Of a stretch of 49,288 bases of DNA, positions 1-11,902 are shown one piece after another. The notes beneath the pieces are model-generated. The model searched no databases. It was not told the DNA's origin and worked only from the letters and a program-made list of their open reading frames with translations. The stretch is taken from the NCBI GenBank assembly GCA_014885115.2, contig WKLE02001742.1, forward strand, positions 1 through 49,288. Direction: 5' to 3'. Every line of letters begins with the position of its first letter. Positions within the stretch are counted from its first letter, which is position 1. A program made the position numbers and the translations under genes. Origin of the DNA: Asterionellopsis glacialis (taxonomy: Eukaryota > Bacillariophyta > Plagiogrammaphyceae > Rhaphoneidales > Asterionellopsidaceae).

Positions 1-248
1 ACCTACAACTATAATTGGAAAGCAAAGAATTAAAAAACACATCAATCAACTTCACATTCACCCTGTAGCTCTTCACAGTGGAAGAAAGTACAGGCATGAG
101 GAATTTGTTAGCAACAAGAAGTGGTAAAATGTTCTCCCGAGGCACACCAGTACCAGAAACAATGTCACCAATGTTGCCTTCAAGTTCACCAAATACCACC
201 AGACACCTTCACGGGCACTGCAAAAAAGTCACTCCACCATGGTTACCC

Positions 249-313
249 TGGTGTTTGCAGAAGAAGCTGCACTCACAGTGAGTGCAGCTACCTATGTTCT
301 TCTGCAAACACCA
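249..313. repeat. 65-base fold-back (inverted repeat)
   Basis: The outer arms 249-265 and 297-313 are perfect reverse complements over 17 bases. Inside them, 266-276 and 278-288 are perfect reverse complements over 11 bases around a single central base at 277. An eight-base bulge (289-296) lies on the right side only. CCATGG also flanks both ends (237-242 and 311-316). It could form a long RNA hairpin or a cruciform. Confidence 0.85.
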
Positions 314-3300
314 TGGGAATCACTTGACAATCTTGTTTTGTGGTGCAACAACATCATTGTCAGCAAGAAAAAAAACTCACATTGTTGTGGCGGTGAGCAG
401 TGAGAAAAAAAAAGTTGCAGCTGGCACTCCATCCAAGCTTCAGAAGCCTTCAGAATTGTTGTGTAGAAACTCAGTATAATTTCTACTTACATAAAGATAC
501 CATAGGCTTGGTACTCCCAATCCTATTTGCCACAAAAGGTACAGGTATTTGTTTCCCTTGAGCAGTAGTTAGTGCCAGCTAGCTCAACAAATGGTTCAAT
601 AGTCTGTTATACAGAAGTATAGTAACAGGTAAAGGTATGGTAGAACCTAAGTTATCCAGGTACCAGGTACTTCTGTTAGGTTCCCACCAGATAGATCATG
701 GATGACAAGACTACTCTTTTACATTGTTTTAATTAGGTAAGATGGACTCAGAGAGAAGAATCCCATGAATGCTAGTGATGTCATGGATTTCAAATGCAAG
801 AAAACCAGGATGACCACAAATCAACTAATGCAATACATACGCACAAGCACTCAACAACATCATACCACAAATAGATGAAAAAATAGGAGCAGCAGCAGAT
901 TGGTTCAATCTAGCATCTAGCATCAAACAAAGAATGGAGTAAAAAAATAAAATCATGGTGGTGCACAAAAAAAACCAGTGGTGCACCTTGCAGACATCTT
1001 GCCAGAACCCCCTCTAACCCCCAAAAAGAACCTGATGGACAACAGAAGACCACCACAACCACCACCACCATGCTAGCCCACAATACCATCACACCATACA
1101 CCACAGAACACTGGTCTGGCCTGCAGTTAACCAACTACTGCACCATGCCATGCCAACTGCTCTTGAAAAAGACAGTTTCAAATCGTAGAGTAGTTTCATG
1201 TCCACTACCAGCAGGAATCATGCACTACTACCAAATTACAGAAAAAAACAACTGCCAAATTTCTCCCCCTAAAGAAAAATGAACAAACATTGTTCTCACA
1301 AATACAAATCCCCCAACCAACCATCATGAAATATGATGACAGCCCAAGTGATACCACCTGCTGGACCTGCTACCAATTATAGTAGCAGAACAAATAGTTG
1401 ATAAAGCAGAATTGCAGGTCACAGAAACTACTTCTTTCAAGTACAAAGTGTGTCAAACTCAAGGAAGATACTGCACGGATACTGCAACCCTTTGGAGATG
1501 TGCTAACCTGCACCCATTGTAAAAAGAAAGCACCAAAATATAACTCTAAAGGGGGTGGTTTGAATGACAACACTAAGATAGTCCTCTAGATGATACACAT
1601 GGCATTGATGATGCATTGGAAGTACTGTAAATGTGGACACCTGTGTCAACTGGTGCACAAGTGTAACCACACCTGCTATCTGGTACATAGTTTACAAGGT
1701 ATGTACAAAATGCTGCTGGACTCAGCTTGACTCCATCACATCAACTTAATTTATTAATTATCTACTTAATCCTATAGGAGACTTAAAAGTTGCCTAAGAA
1801 TCTGTGTCATCAATGAAAATACAGTTCCAGCTGACAGGAGTAAAAATTCAACAGGCCTGTATTGAAGCTAATATGTGACAGGTATATGTATCAATGAAGT
1901 ATTTTTTGCATTTTCTGTCATTTCAATGATTTGGTATTCCTGGATAACCATTGAGTAAGCCTGTACTACTCCTTTCTCCATAAAAATTCTTCTACATCTT
2001 CTCCCACAAAAGTGCTTCTAGCTTTTGCTAGCATGACTCTGAGTCTTCCTAACATTCTGTACATAATTGGCTAAGGTAGGATTGATGAGCAAATAAATAT
2101 AAATAAGACTGCTTACCTAAAAATCCAACAAAGTACTAACTGTTGTCCATTCAAAAATTACTGATTGACCTAAATTTTTGGAAATATTCAATTTTCAGGT
2201 ATGAACATAATAATCTCTGTTTAACGAGGATTCTTTCAATGTGTGGGTGATCTCCTAATACAAAAGAGATGAGAAATACATTGCAGTACATGAGATCCAT
2301 CATCATTGTAAATCACCATGCTCATTGATCTGATACTTGAAAGTAAGATGTCTATACACAGGTGGATGGACAGGTTTGCATCATACAGTTGATGGTCAGT
2401 AGCTACTTCATCAGAGTTTTACGTAACTAGTCTTATATGATGTTGTATACTTGTCACCCCCCTTCTGTCCCCCATTATTTTACAAACTTGTCACTCTGTA
2501 AGATAGATGAGTATAGTACATTGTTGATTCTACTAATTTTTGCAGCAATTTTTTTAAGTCAAAATAAGTTTGATTGGTTTCCATGAATCATTTTTTGTAT
2601 GGTTCAGATGGGAGCACAATAACACAAAATATGTTTTACTTGCTTAGTCATATTACAAACTAATTAACAACAAAGAAGAATTTTTACTGATCCCTTTCAA
2701 TATACTATAGTAGTGGTATCCTTTAAGTGATCTTCTTCTTTTAAGCATATTTGCCACAATAGTTTTATGTTGCCAAAAAAAAGAAGCTGTGAAGCTTGTA
2801 GTCCAGAGCTAGATTTAAGCCATTTGTCCATTGCTTGTTATTCCAAGCTTCAAGATTTTGTCATTTTGCAGCCTAAATGCAAAGAAGACTCCAACAACAT
2901 GCATGTTGTAATATGGTATGCTCACACTTGCCATGGGGTACTGTGTTAATTGCTAATTCTGCAGATCTTTCAACAACCTCAACACATATCTGGTATTTGG
3001 ATATTATTTGTCTTATGTGATACTGCCTCCTTATGTGATCTACCACTACTACCTTGCAATTCTCCTTAAAGTATTGCAGCAACATTCTTCTAGTAGGTCG
3101 CCATAGTCAAAACTCTTGTAGATCAAGATACTATGGATTGATGGCAAAGATTCTACTATGTTGCATGCAGCCCAGGACCTTTGGAGCAGTTGTATCACCA
3201 TCAAATTAAAAAGTCCAACTAGAAAAGATGGGAGGACATGTAATTCCTGCAAGAATGAATGAACATTGTTCAGACACTCTGAAGCACTGGCTGGTAGTAG

Positions 3301-4202
3301 TGGAAATCTGGCCTTCACAACATTCCTAGTTACAAATGAAAACCATCTTACAAAGCATCCATTTATGATCAATCATCCATCCGATGTTTAAAATTATGAC
3401 CCTATCACTCTCTTAGTTCCCAACAGCAGAGCACTATTTTTAGATACAGCCAATCATATTATTGACAACTTGCACACTCAAAAAAGAAATGTCAACAAGA
3501 ACTTATAGAAACCTTATACAGAAACATAATATAACAGTTTATAAGCACTCCCTCCTTTTAGTTCTGTTAAATGAGAAAGCATCTATGGTCTATACACATG
3601 AAAGAAAAGAGAAACAATTCCAGCAATTGGAGACTTCACACAAACAAGAAAATATAATGAACGATTTCTCCAGTAATTTAAATATTGTCAAAATTGAGTA
3701 CTACTGGCAAGGTCTATCAAAAATTGGATAAACCAAGATCTCTTCTTCTTTTTAATTACTATAGATGAGGTCCACAGTGTACTCGAATTATTAGTAACAA
3801 GAGGTAGAAACCTCTTTACTTTAAAATATACTGCTTTCCCCAAAAGATTTGGCTCTACTGCTATGGAGGAAAACAAGTTTACATGATGAAGTCTAGACTT
3901 GTTGTCTAGCAAGCCTGATACGTTACATCATAAATGTGGTACTCCTGTTGTTTCCTTCTTTTTTAAATAATTCTTCTTTACAGTGAAGACCAGTTGGTGG
4001 TGCACTTCTTTTTATGGGCAATATATGAGATAATACTGCAATTTGTTCACAAACTCATCAAGTACTACATCCCTATAGTAAATCTTCTTCATTTTTCTTT
4101 GTTATTTTCTTCTGTGGTTGTGTTAGTATTATTTGTTCTCTTATCTATATCATGTTTTCAGTTATATGCTGGTAGCATCTGGGTTGATGTATAGTTCTTT
4201 TA

Positions 4203-4244
4203 AGACAACAAACTTTTTTGATGAGACAACAAACTTTTTTGATC
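4203..4244. repeat. 21-base tandem duplication, two copies
   Basis: A 21-base unit beginning AGACAACAAACTTTTTTGAT occurs head-to-tail at 4203 and 4224, with copies differing only at the last base. It looks like a simple slippage duplication in non-coding DNA. Confidence 0.8.
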
Positions 4245-7200
4245 ATTTTAATATTATATGAGAGCTGCTTTATAAAATCTGATGAAATCTATTCTGGCAT
4301 GGCTTCATTTTGCTCTTTTCTTTGTTTATCAAGATCAACAACAATGAGTGTATTTCTTTTTTTGGTGAGACTTTACACCAATAACTGCAATAACTTTGGT
4401 TTTAGTGTTTGGCTTTCTTAAACTTTCTTTTGTATGTATCTTTTGTTGAATATCATGAAATGAGTCCTTTCCTCTTTTTTGTTCTTTAGTACTTTATTTA
4501 TCTTTTCAGATAAGACCAATTCAAAAACAAAGTAGAACCATTTTGGGGGGCAGGATAAAAGACTCAGAATACATAAATAAGTTTTTTGGTATTTAATTTT
4601 TTATTTCTTCTTGTTGCTACTCCTTCTCTTCTTTCTGCTTTGTTTAATAATCCTTTTTTGTCTTTACTTTTTTACCATCTGTGCATGCAATCATGGTCCT
4701 TGATATTATTGGGGAGATTTTCATCATGATAATTGAGACTACAACTTTAAAGTCAAAGTGTTGATTTTTGAGTACAACACAATCTGGAATAACATTGTTA
4801 GTTTTCTATTAATTTAACAAAGTATCAATTTTCCAATTTTTTCCTTGTTGACACCAATGGCTACTATATAAGCAGATCACAACAATTGTAGGTATCTCAG
4901 ATTAATGAGCTATTGGCATCAGGGAGGATCTTGTTATATCTATGTCATAAAGTTACTTAGAAATGGATTTTAAATTTATGTTATAACAGACACATCTTTA
5001 ATCACTTTCCTCCTTTTCTTGTGTTATTAAAGTATCAAAACCCTGAAGGTAATTATTTTATAGTATATAGCAGCAACTATGAGACAAAGAAGCACCATAA
5101 TAATATTTAAGAGTGTGTAAGACTATAAAAGAAGAAGATGCTATTGGTAGTGTCAACAAGAACAAAATGACTACATGAGAAAAGAAAAATATGGAGTCAA
5201 TCAATTCATTTTCTTGCATTAATATATCAGAATCATGAATGTTTATTTTGTTTATTGTGTATATGACACAGATATCCTATAGGCCTACTAGAAAGAAAAG
5301 TACTACACTAGTATTATTGTAGTTTCTCCTCCCACTCTACTAATAAAGGGTCAGATTTCTAATAAATTACACCTGCAGAGTATCATATGAAGTGCAACTG
5401 ATATGGTTGTATTATCAACTAATATACTATGATTGAAAAAATGATGAATCAACTATTATTTTGATCATTTTTTTTTCTTTTGCAATAATGCTTCTATTGG
5501 AAAGAATATTATGAAATATGTAGGAGAGGTATACTTTAATAAATAGAAACATGAACTACCAACCCATTAAATTTGCAGCATTCAAAACAATTTCTTCTGC
5601 TATGGTTCACCACTACAGAGCAACTCAATCTGTTTAGTGGGGAAACCTTAATGATCTTTATGTTCATGTGCATAAAATTATGTTTGGTATGATTTTAATG
5701 TTTAAAAGATTGTGCTGTGTGAACTATTCATTTTCCTGTACAATTTCATGCTTGACAAAAATGGCACATTGCTTATTGGTGGGTATGGACTGTACTCATT
5801 ATTGCTTTTCTGATGAGAAAATTTGATAATGTGAGTCATCTGTAAAGTCAAAAGCTTATTTAGTGGTTGCTGCAGTATACCACCTGTTTCTTTAAAACAT
5901 CAATTGTGATAGCAGAAGCATTTCAAGGCAACATACAGTAGATGCAGATGCTTAAGTTCACTACAAGCAATATATATAAAGAAGAAGAGTAATGATTCTT
6001 ATTATAAAGATAGAATAAAAGCTGGTTTCTGATAGTAAAATAAAAAGTTTCCTGATACACCATTGCTGTATAAAAAAGCAAACAATGTGATTGACATGAA
6101 AGGATGATGAGGTTAGAAGGAAGGATTTTGATGTAGAAATGATATCAGTACTACCTACCTAAGTAGGTGTTTAATTGACTCAATGCACATGATCATTCAG
6201 TGCTGAGGGCCTACAGCACTACATCTTCATATCATTATAGTTTTTATGGTAAATGGATGGATAAAATGTCTCAAGACACTAAATATGACCAATCAGAGTA
6301 CCCACCATATTTCAATCAAATATGGCTTCTCTTGGTCTTACATTGAAAAGATAAGGATTGATTGTCATCCAGTGCAGTGCACCAGAGTAGTGGGAAGAGA
6401 TCTACTACTTAACAAATCCAACAACCTAAATAGAGACTCCCCTGAAAATACCAACTTCTTCCACAAATACTGAGTGCTGTATGATGTATTCAAAGTCCAC
6501 AAATAAGATAAAGAAGTAAACACAACACTAGTCATAAGCTGCACAGACAGAAGCATAAAACATGAATACTACAAATCTGTGGGTATACCAGCACTTATTG
6601 ATTGATGGTTAACAAACTGTGTGGTCCATTTTTCTTCTGATGTGGGCTCCTTCACCAATAAGCTTGAAAATAGAGAGTTTGGAGGTAGCACCCATTATGA
6701 AATCAAACTCCATAGATGACAAATCAGTCTCGAACATTGACACCATCCATGGCCTCAAAGTAGTCAAGCAGTGGCTGACAACGCTTTCTGAAATTGTGCC
6801 TCTAACAATATATCATCCAAAAATGTGCACTAGAAATAATATCTAAGACAAGAACACTAACAAGGAGTCTGTTCAAATATAGGACAAGACCACCAAGCAG
6901 TAAGAATCAAACAAGGAAGAAGGGTAGATGCTAGACATTTTTTTCCAAATGATATACTGTAGGTAAAAAGTCTACCAACTTATAACAAGCACTATGCAAA
7001 AATATAATACTATGGCCAACTTTTCATAAGGTATCTATGATCCAATCAAAAGTGACCACCTGACAATCCAACCTTGACTGGGAACAACAATGTATACTTC
7101 TAGTTGGTAGACTGTTTGTCTAACTTGATCATATCCTACTGCAGGGCACACTATCCAACCACTCTTCTATATTCCCAACATTGCAATGCCACATCTGGTG

Positions 7201-7487
7201 CTGACTCAAAACATTTACAAACACCCATACACATATACCTCAATTGTTAGTAGTGTATTCCCAGAACCTGTCCTCATTTGAAAACTTCAGAATTAAGAAG
7301 ACAAAAAATGGTGAAATGTCAAGAACATGACACATATCATAACAATGATACAAGAACAAAAATGCCAAGTGGTTTGTTGTAGCACACTGGAGGACTATTC
7401 AGTAGAAGGCAAACTATATGGTTCTTACCAAACTCATCAAAAGGTAAAAAAAAGAAAACTTTTATTCAAGATGAAAAATTACATCTT

Positions 7488-7860
7488 TCATTGATATTGT
7501 CCATCACATTGCATGTATAAAATAGGGGGTTTACAATTTTTGATCTTCTTCAGTCGCATGAGAATAGCATCTCGTTCTTGACTCTCATCTATGCAAACAA
7601 AAACAAGAATATCATTTATGCCATGTATAGTGACTGTTCTGTTAAGCTTAGGCAAACAGAACTAATGTCCACTGCAGTGCTGTACTGATAACACAGAAAG
7701 AGGACTGGTACCAGTGTGACAAAAAGGACAGAAGGTGCTACATACATTCACTTTTTTGTTGGTCCAAGACTTGAAATCTGGCACAATAAAAGAACAAGAC
7801 AAGCAGTATATATGGAGAACATTCACAGAGTAGCAATAAATTTTGCAAGAAATAGCGCAT
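7488..7860 (-). CDS. candidate small spliced ORF, 69 residues
   Basis: Two exons are proposed: 7860-7752 and 7588-7488, separated by a 163-base intron. The donor is GTGAATG and the acceptor is a T-rich tract ending in CATAG. The phase-1 junction keeps the frame open to a TGA. The predicted product starts with a hydrophobic stretch (residues about 8-26), which could be a membrane anchor or signal, and continues into a charged helix-like part containing DQQKNESQERDAILMRLKK. No family is recognised. An alternative upstream exon (an ATG near 7950, product beginning MGWSQLVLK) could instead join the T-rich acceptor near 7783. The support is only the splice-site quality and the protein-like composition across the junction; it may be chance. 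Confidence 0.28.
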
Positions 7861-8101
7861 ATTCCAATAAAGCTACCTGAAACAAGAAAGACTTTGCTTC
7901 ATTTATTTTGACCATTTCGAGAAAAGGACTCAATTTAAGAACGAGCTGTGACCACCCCATTTTTTAGAGCCCAACGGAGGCAAATTCTTTCTAGTTTTAG
8001 TTGAGGATTTTTAAAAAAATAATGCAGCTAGTTGAAATTACATGGGCTACAGTATAACTCAGCTAGAGAATCCGTTCGCTGCATGCTAGCAATTCCATTC
8101 G

Positions 8102-10378
8102 TTAATCTACAGGCTCGCTGACTTTGGTGTCAACAACATCTTGTTCACACCAACCTTGGAGCTTTAGTTTTTGTTGGTAGTCACTAGAGGTAGGACGTTT
8201 CATGAGCTCCCTCAGTGCAATCGTTGCATATGCCGATGGGGGAAGGGTAAAGCTTATAACTAATCCAAGAAGTACTTCGTTGGTTGCATCTTCATTGCTT
8301 TTACTGCCTTCGTCCAGTGACACTTTGTTTAGTTTCATCAAGTCAGTGTAAAGTAATGGCTGAAGTGGATCATGATATTCTTTTACTTCAAATTCAACAT
8401 CTGATGGTTTGCAAATTATCTTGCGATAATCACCCCCTAGGGCAAGTTCAGGATCAGCAAGTTTTTTAAAATGACTCTTCTTCAATCCCTCCTTGTCAAG
8501 GAGAGAGTCATAAAGGGCACCACAACTATTGGATGGGTATTCCACTTTGGTACCAACCAAAGGAAGAACAAGGTCTGTCATAGAATATTTTTTTAAAGAA
8601 ACATCCTGATCAGTTACGATTTTAACTGACTTGCCGCTGAGACCAGATGTATTTGTTTGGGGATCACCATTACCGCCACCTTGCTTCTCATCTAGAAGTA
8701 CCAGATCTCCAGGCAGAACTTGATTACGACTCATAGTATCTAGCCTATGAGATGCAATATGATTCCACAAGTAGCTCTGAACTGCATGGAGAAACATCAT
8801 CCTCATTGTCTTGGGTATATGAGAAAAAGCTCGCTTATAGTCTAACGGTTTTCGAGCCAAACAATTAAGAATAGCAACTTCACAAGTCATGAAACGACCC
8901 AAATCTCTGACGACTTCTTTCGCACAATTTGCTTCAATCTGTTCCTTGTCATTAATTGTTAACTCTGAAGTACTTTTATCATCATCACGCTTGTCACCAA
9001 CAAATCTCTTATCCCATTTCCCCCTTGCCATTGATATACGGGGCGATTCGTCTGGTTTAGGTTTCATGATTATATTAACAGCTTCTTCAAAGTCCCCCTT
9101 CAAAACTGCAATTCCCACTTTGTGTGTATCGTAAAACTTTCCAAAACGTTGCATACCAAAGTAGTTAATGAATCCATACTCCCGTAAGTCCGAGGCTGCC
9201 TTTTCTAAACAGGATTTAGTAACATCTAGTTGTTTCGCAGCGTCATGTGCAGAATCCGAAGGAATACTTGAAAGTGGTGATACTGCCACATTACGTAGAA
9301 CGATATCAAAACGATTCCCCTTCAGCATGCCAAGTCGGATTTCATCCTTGACGTAAGAGAAATTACCAACTCGAATTATGCTCACCCCACCCTTGTTCGT
9401 GTGTCCACCTCCTCCCCTAATACCACCTTCTCCCTTGGGAGGTTGATTAAAACACAACAGTTCGTTTGCTTCTTTACGGTACAACGTGCAGAATTGAGAG
9501 GTGATGCCACGTTTATCCTTCATACCTGCATACCCATACCGTATTTTGGATTTATGTCTTCCACGGCCACCAGAACCGCCACCTCCTAATTGTCGCGTAA
9601 TATCTTTTATGGCTGTACCGGTATCAATGTTTTCTTTGTACAAGACAAATGACAAATAATCAGGCCGATCTGATGGCCATTTCTTTTTGAGTTTCTGATT
9701 AGGCCTATTATTCGACTCATTCCGATCAAATTTGCCATAATTTGGCATTTCTTTTTCAAATCTTTTGTGCCATATCCTGATATTTCCTTCATGTGTATCT
9801 CCACGAGCAACAGGCAAGGAGGATCGGATCCATTCATGCACAGAACGTCGAGTGCCCTTATCCTTGATGGGTGGTAACACTACACATTTGTCTGGTAGAT
9901 TCTCAGTTTTGCCACCACTTTCACCATCATCATTCGCTTTCCCTTTCGAGTCATTTTCCCAGTATTGGAGCATATCAACAACTTTTTGTGTGACGTCAGA
10001 TCCAACCCATTCCGTTAATTTTGAATTAATCGAACTCCACTCATCCCCACCTTCCTCCATTTTCTCTTCTTTAGAGTCTTTCTCATTCTTTTCATCAATC
10101 GCATCACAGAATTTGCGTTTGTTTCCACTGGATGATGAAGAGGATGATTCTTGCTCCTTTTTTTCTTTCTCTTGTTGTTCATGTATGACTTCTTCATTGG
10201 TTTGTTCTTGGATGACTGACATGTTTTCCAATCTAGCAACATTACCATTTGGATCAACTTCATGAACTACAAAGTCTGAGTATCGTGCTTTGCTGACTCC
10301 TGCAAATCCTGCATGGTCCAGCGATGCATACGTCGATATACCCAAGGCACATTCAATGTCATTGTACTTTTCTGTCAT
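8102..10378 (-). CDS. PUS7: tRNA pseudouridine synthase, TruD/PUS7 family
   Basis: This enzyme isomerises uridine to pseudouridine in tRNA and, in characterised eukaryotic members, in some mRNAs. The product is 758 residues from the first ATG (10378); the open frame continues upstream only with non-ATG codons. The family motif GMKDKRGITSQ is present, and its Asp (about residue 288) matches the catalytic aspartate. NYFGMQRFG (substrate-pocket region) and FLHAVQSYLWN follow, as in eukaryotic PUS7. A low-complexity acidic and Ser-rich insertion lies at about residues 70-130 and would be surface-exposed. No intron is needed. It is transcribed divergently from the TPR gene across about 1.5 kb. Length agrees with eukaryotic PUS7 (around 660-700 residues) plus the insertion. 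Confidence 0.93.
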   Translation of the reverse strand: MTEKYNDIECALGISTYASLDHAGFAGVSKARYSDFVVHEVDPNGNVARLENMSVIQEQTNEEVIHEQQEKEKKEQESSSSSSSGNKRKFCDAIDEKNEKDSKEEKMEEGGDEWSSINSKLTEWVGSDVTQKVVDMLQYWENDSKGKANDDGESGGKTENLPDKCVVLPPIKDKGTRRSVHEWIRSSLPVARGDTHEGNIRIWHKRFEKEMPNYGKFDRNESNNRPNQKLKKKWPSDRPDYLSFVLYKENIDTGTAIKDITRQLGGGGSGGRGRHKSKIRYGYAGMKDKRGITSQFCTLYRKEANELLCFNQPPKGEGGIRGGGGHTNKGGVSIIRVGNFSYVKDEIRLGMLKGNRFDIVLRNVAVSPLSSIPSDSAHDAAKQLDVTKSCLEKAASDLREYGFINYFGMQRFGKFYDTHKVGIAVLKGDFEEAVNIIMKPKPDESPRISMARGKWDKRFVGDKRDDDKSTSELTINDKEQIEANCAKEVVRDLGRFMTCEVAILNCLARKPLDYKRAFSHIPKTMRMMFLHAVQSYLWNHIASHRLDTMSRNQVLPGDLVLLDEKQGGGNGDPQTNTSGLSGKSVKIVTDQDVSLKKYSMTDLVLPLVGTKVEYPSNSCGALYDSLLDKEGLKKSHFKKLADPELALGGDYRKIICKPSDVEFEVKEYHDPLQPLLYTDLMKLNKVSLDEGSKSNEDATNEVLLGLVISFTLPPSAYATIALRELMKRPTSSDYQQKLKLQGWCEQDVVDTKVSEPVD

Positions 10379-11902
10379 TTGGGCGGAAATTTGCGTTTGC
10401 CAGCGTCGTCTCTCTTTTAACTCTCTCGTGCTTACTCCCCAAACTTGGATTAGCAAGGAAGAAATTTCTTCGTTTTGACAAGTGCAGGTAGAACGAAAAG
10501 AAGTCGAAGCAAGGTTCGATGCACTTCCTGGGTCTCAAGTTTCAGCTTACCAAGAAGTTCAGCGTCCTCTATCAATACTTTGAACTGTCCTTGTCGAAGA
10601 TCTCTCTACCGGTAGCGCCTTTTCCCCCGTGGTCTCTTGAATCTTGAGATGTCTCGGATGTGAGATTCAGCAGGATCTTGTTCTGTGGTGATGGGCAGCT
10701 GGATTTATGGGTAATACAGAGAAGCGCAGCGCGCAGGACGAAGGAAAAAGCAAAGGAGGAGGTTAAGGTTAACCGAAAAACCTGATTTAGAACTGGTAAT
10801 ATTTATACTAACCCTATTGTGAAGTGACTAACTAGACTTTGATCATAATTAACTACCGGTACGAGCTCGTACAGGTACCGGTAGAGTAGTCCGAGAACTG
10901 TCCTAGAGATAAATAATAGTCTGTATAATAACTGTGTGTGCTAACCTAGGACTACGTGTACCAGGCACGAGAAAGAGTACGAGCTACGGTACGTCAACAG
11001 CAGAGCTGAGCCCTCCGAGCTATCTGAAGCCGTTTTTGTTTACTTGACAAACCAGTTTTTCAGTTTGTATCAACTTCAACATTGAAGTTTGGGCATTAGT
11101 CAGATTGATAAAGAAGCTTATTTTGATTTTGTTGTGCAATTGGGAACTATTAATTAGTATGATTTTAAACGAGAATTTTCATACTTAAAAAATATGATTT
11201 GATGAAACGAAAAAGCTTTTTTGCTTGAAGTTTGAAGATATTATGATCTGGTCAATTTAATTTCTGTATGTAAATATTTTTTTGGCAAATTATCAACTTG
11301 AATAAGCCGAAGTATTTCTTGGAAAACAGCGACCGATCAAAGTTCTCTTATACTTCTGGAAAACGTTTGAATTCTCTTTTGAGTATTCTTCAACTGTTTT
11401 AATTATGGAAAGGGCATAGAAGTTCAAAAGAATGGTACAGAGCAAAAACCAAGAAAGGGGTTTCTTGTTCGGAGAACGGCTGGCTCGTTGTGCATGTAGT
11501 GACTTACATCAAGTCACGTAAAGAGCAAAGTTGAAAGCGATTACTGTTGTTACCAGGTACATTACCATGTATCGCAGGACCTAGAGTTTGAGTGTCTCTG
11601 CTCCTCTCAGAGCCTCTCAGAGCCTTTTTCTTAGATCGCTCTGAATACTGACCTTAGCAATTCATTTACCCGTTCGATTTATGATTTAAACTCCCATTTC
11701 AACCCAAAGGATACAAAGAACCGTAGCGCTAAGCGCAAAGATAAACAAAACAAGCAGCACGCTGCATCCATCATCTCATAGCATCTCGCTCAGTGCATTA
11801 CCTTCAGGTTGAGTTATCGAACATCGAAAACGCAAGGAACAAAATTGCAAACCTTTACCAATACACCTGACAAGACTTGCTGATCCTAGAATTTTGGATA
11901 AA
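10379..11902. promoter_or_regulatory. divergent promoter interval with nested palindromes
   Basis: This interval holds the 5' ends of the PUS7 and TPR genes and no convincing ORF. At 10854-10862 and 10875-10883 lie perfect 9-base inverted repeats (TACCGGTAC / GTACCGGTA), and a 14-base palindrome GTACGAGCTCGTAC overlaps the left arm at 10859-10872. Related motifs occur at 10605-10616, 10948-10999 and 11551-11560 (TACCAGGTAC). The stretch 11040-11400 is AT-rich with nothing recognisable. The regulatory role is inferred only from position and recurrence. Confidence 0.5.

Larger units (their letters stand above)
1..7487. other. AT-rich, gene-poor region
   Basis: No convincing protein-coding gene is visible here. 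Open frames are short (at most about 107 codons), overlap on both strands and resemble no family I recognise. The sequence is rich in A/T runs and pyrimidine tracts, for example around 4440-4680, unlike the compact gene-dense remainder. It holds a long fold-back at 249-313, a 16-base perfect palindrome at 2894-2909, a 21-base tandem duplication at 4203-4244, and scattered GGTACCAGG-type motifs near 537-547, 656-680 and 7704-7714. It may be decayed transposon sequence, a non-coding RNA region, or the far 3' or 5' flank of a gene outside the window. Confidence 0.5.

Noticed and set aside
3049..3372. 107-codon open frame (-) in the gene-poor region
   Set aside because: It has no family resemblance, overlaps other frames, and carries no convincing start or splice context.
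9765..10265. 166-codon open frame on the + strand inside PUS7
   Set aside because: It is antisense to the low-complexity part of a well-supported gene and has a Ser/Phe-rich mirror composition.
10500..10530. possible tRNA T-loop (GGTTCGATGC)
   Set aside because: No acceptor stem, D-arm or anticodon arm could be drawn around it.
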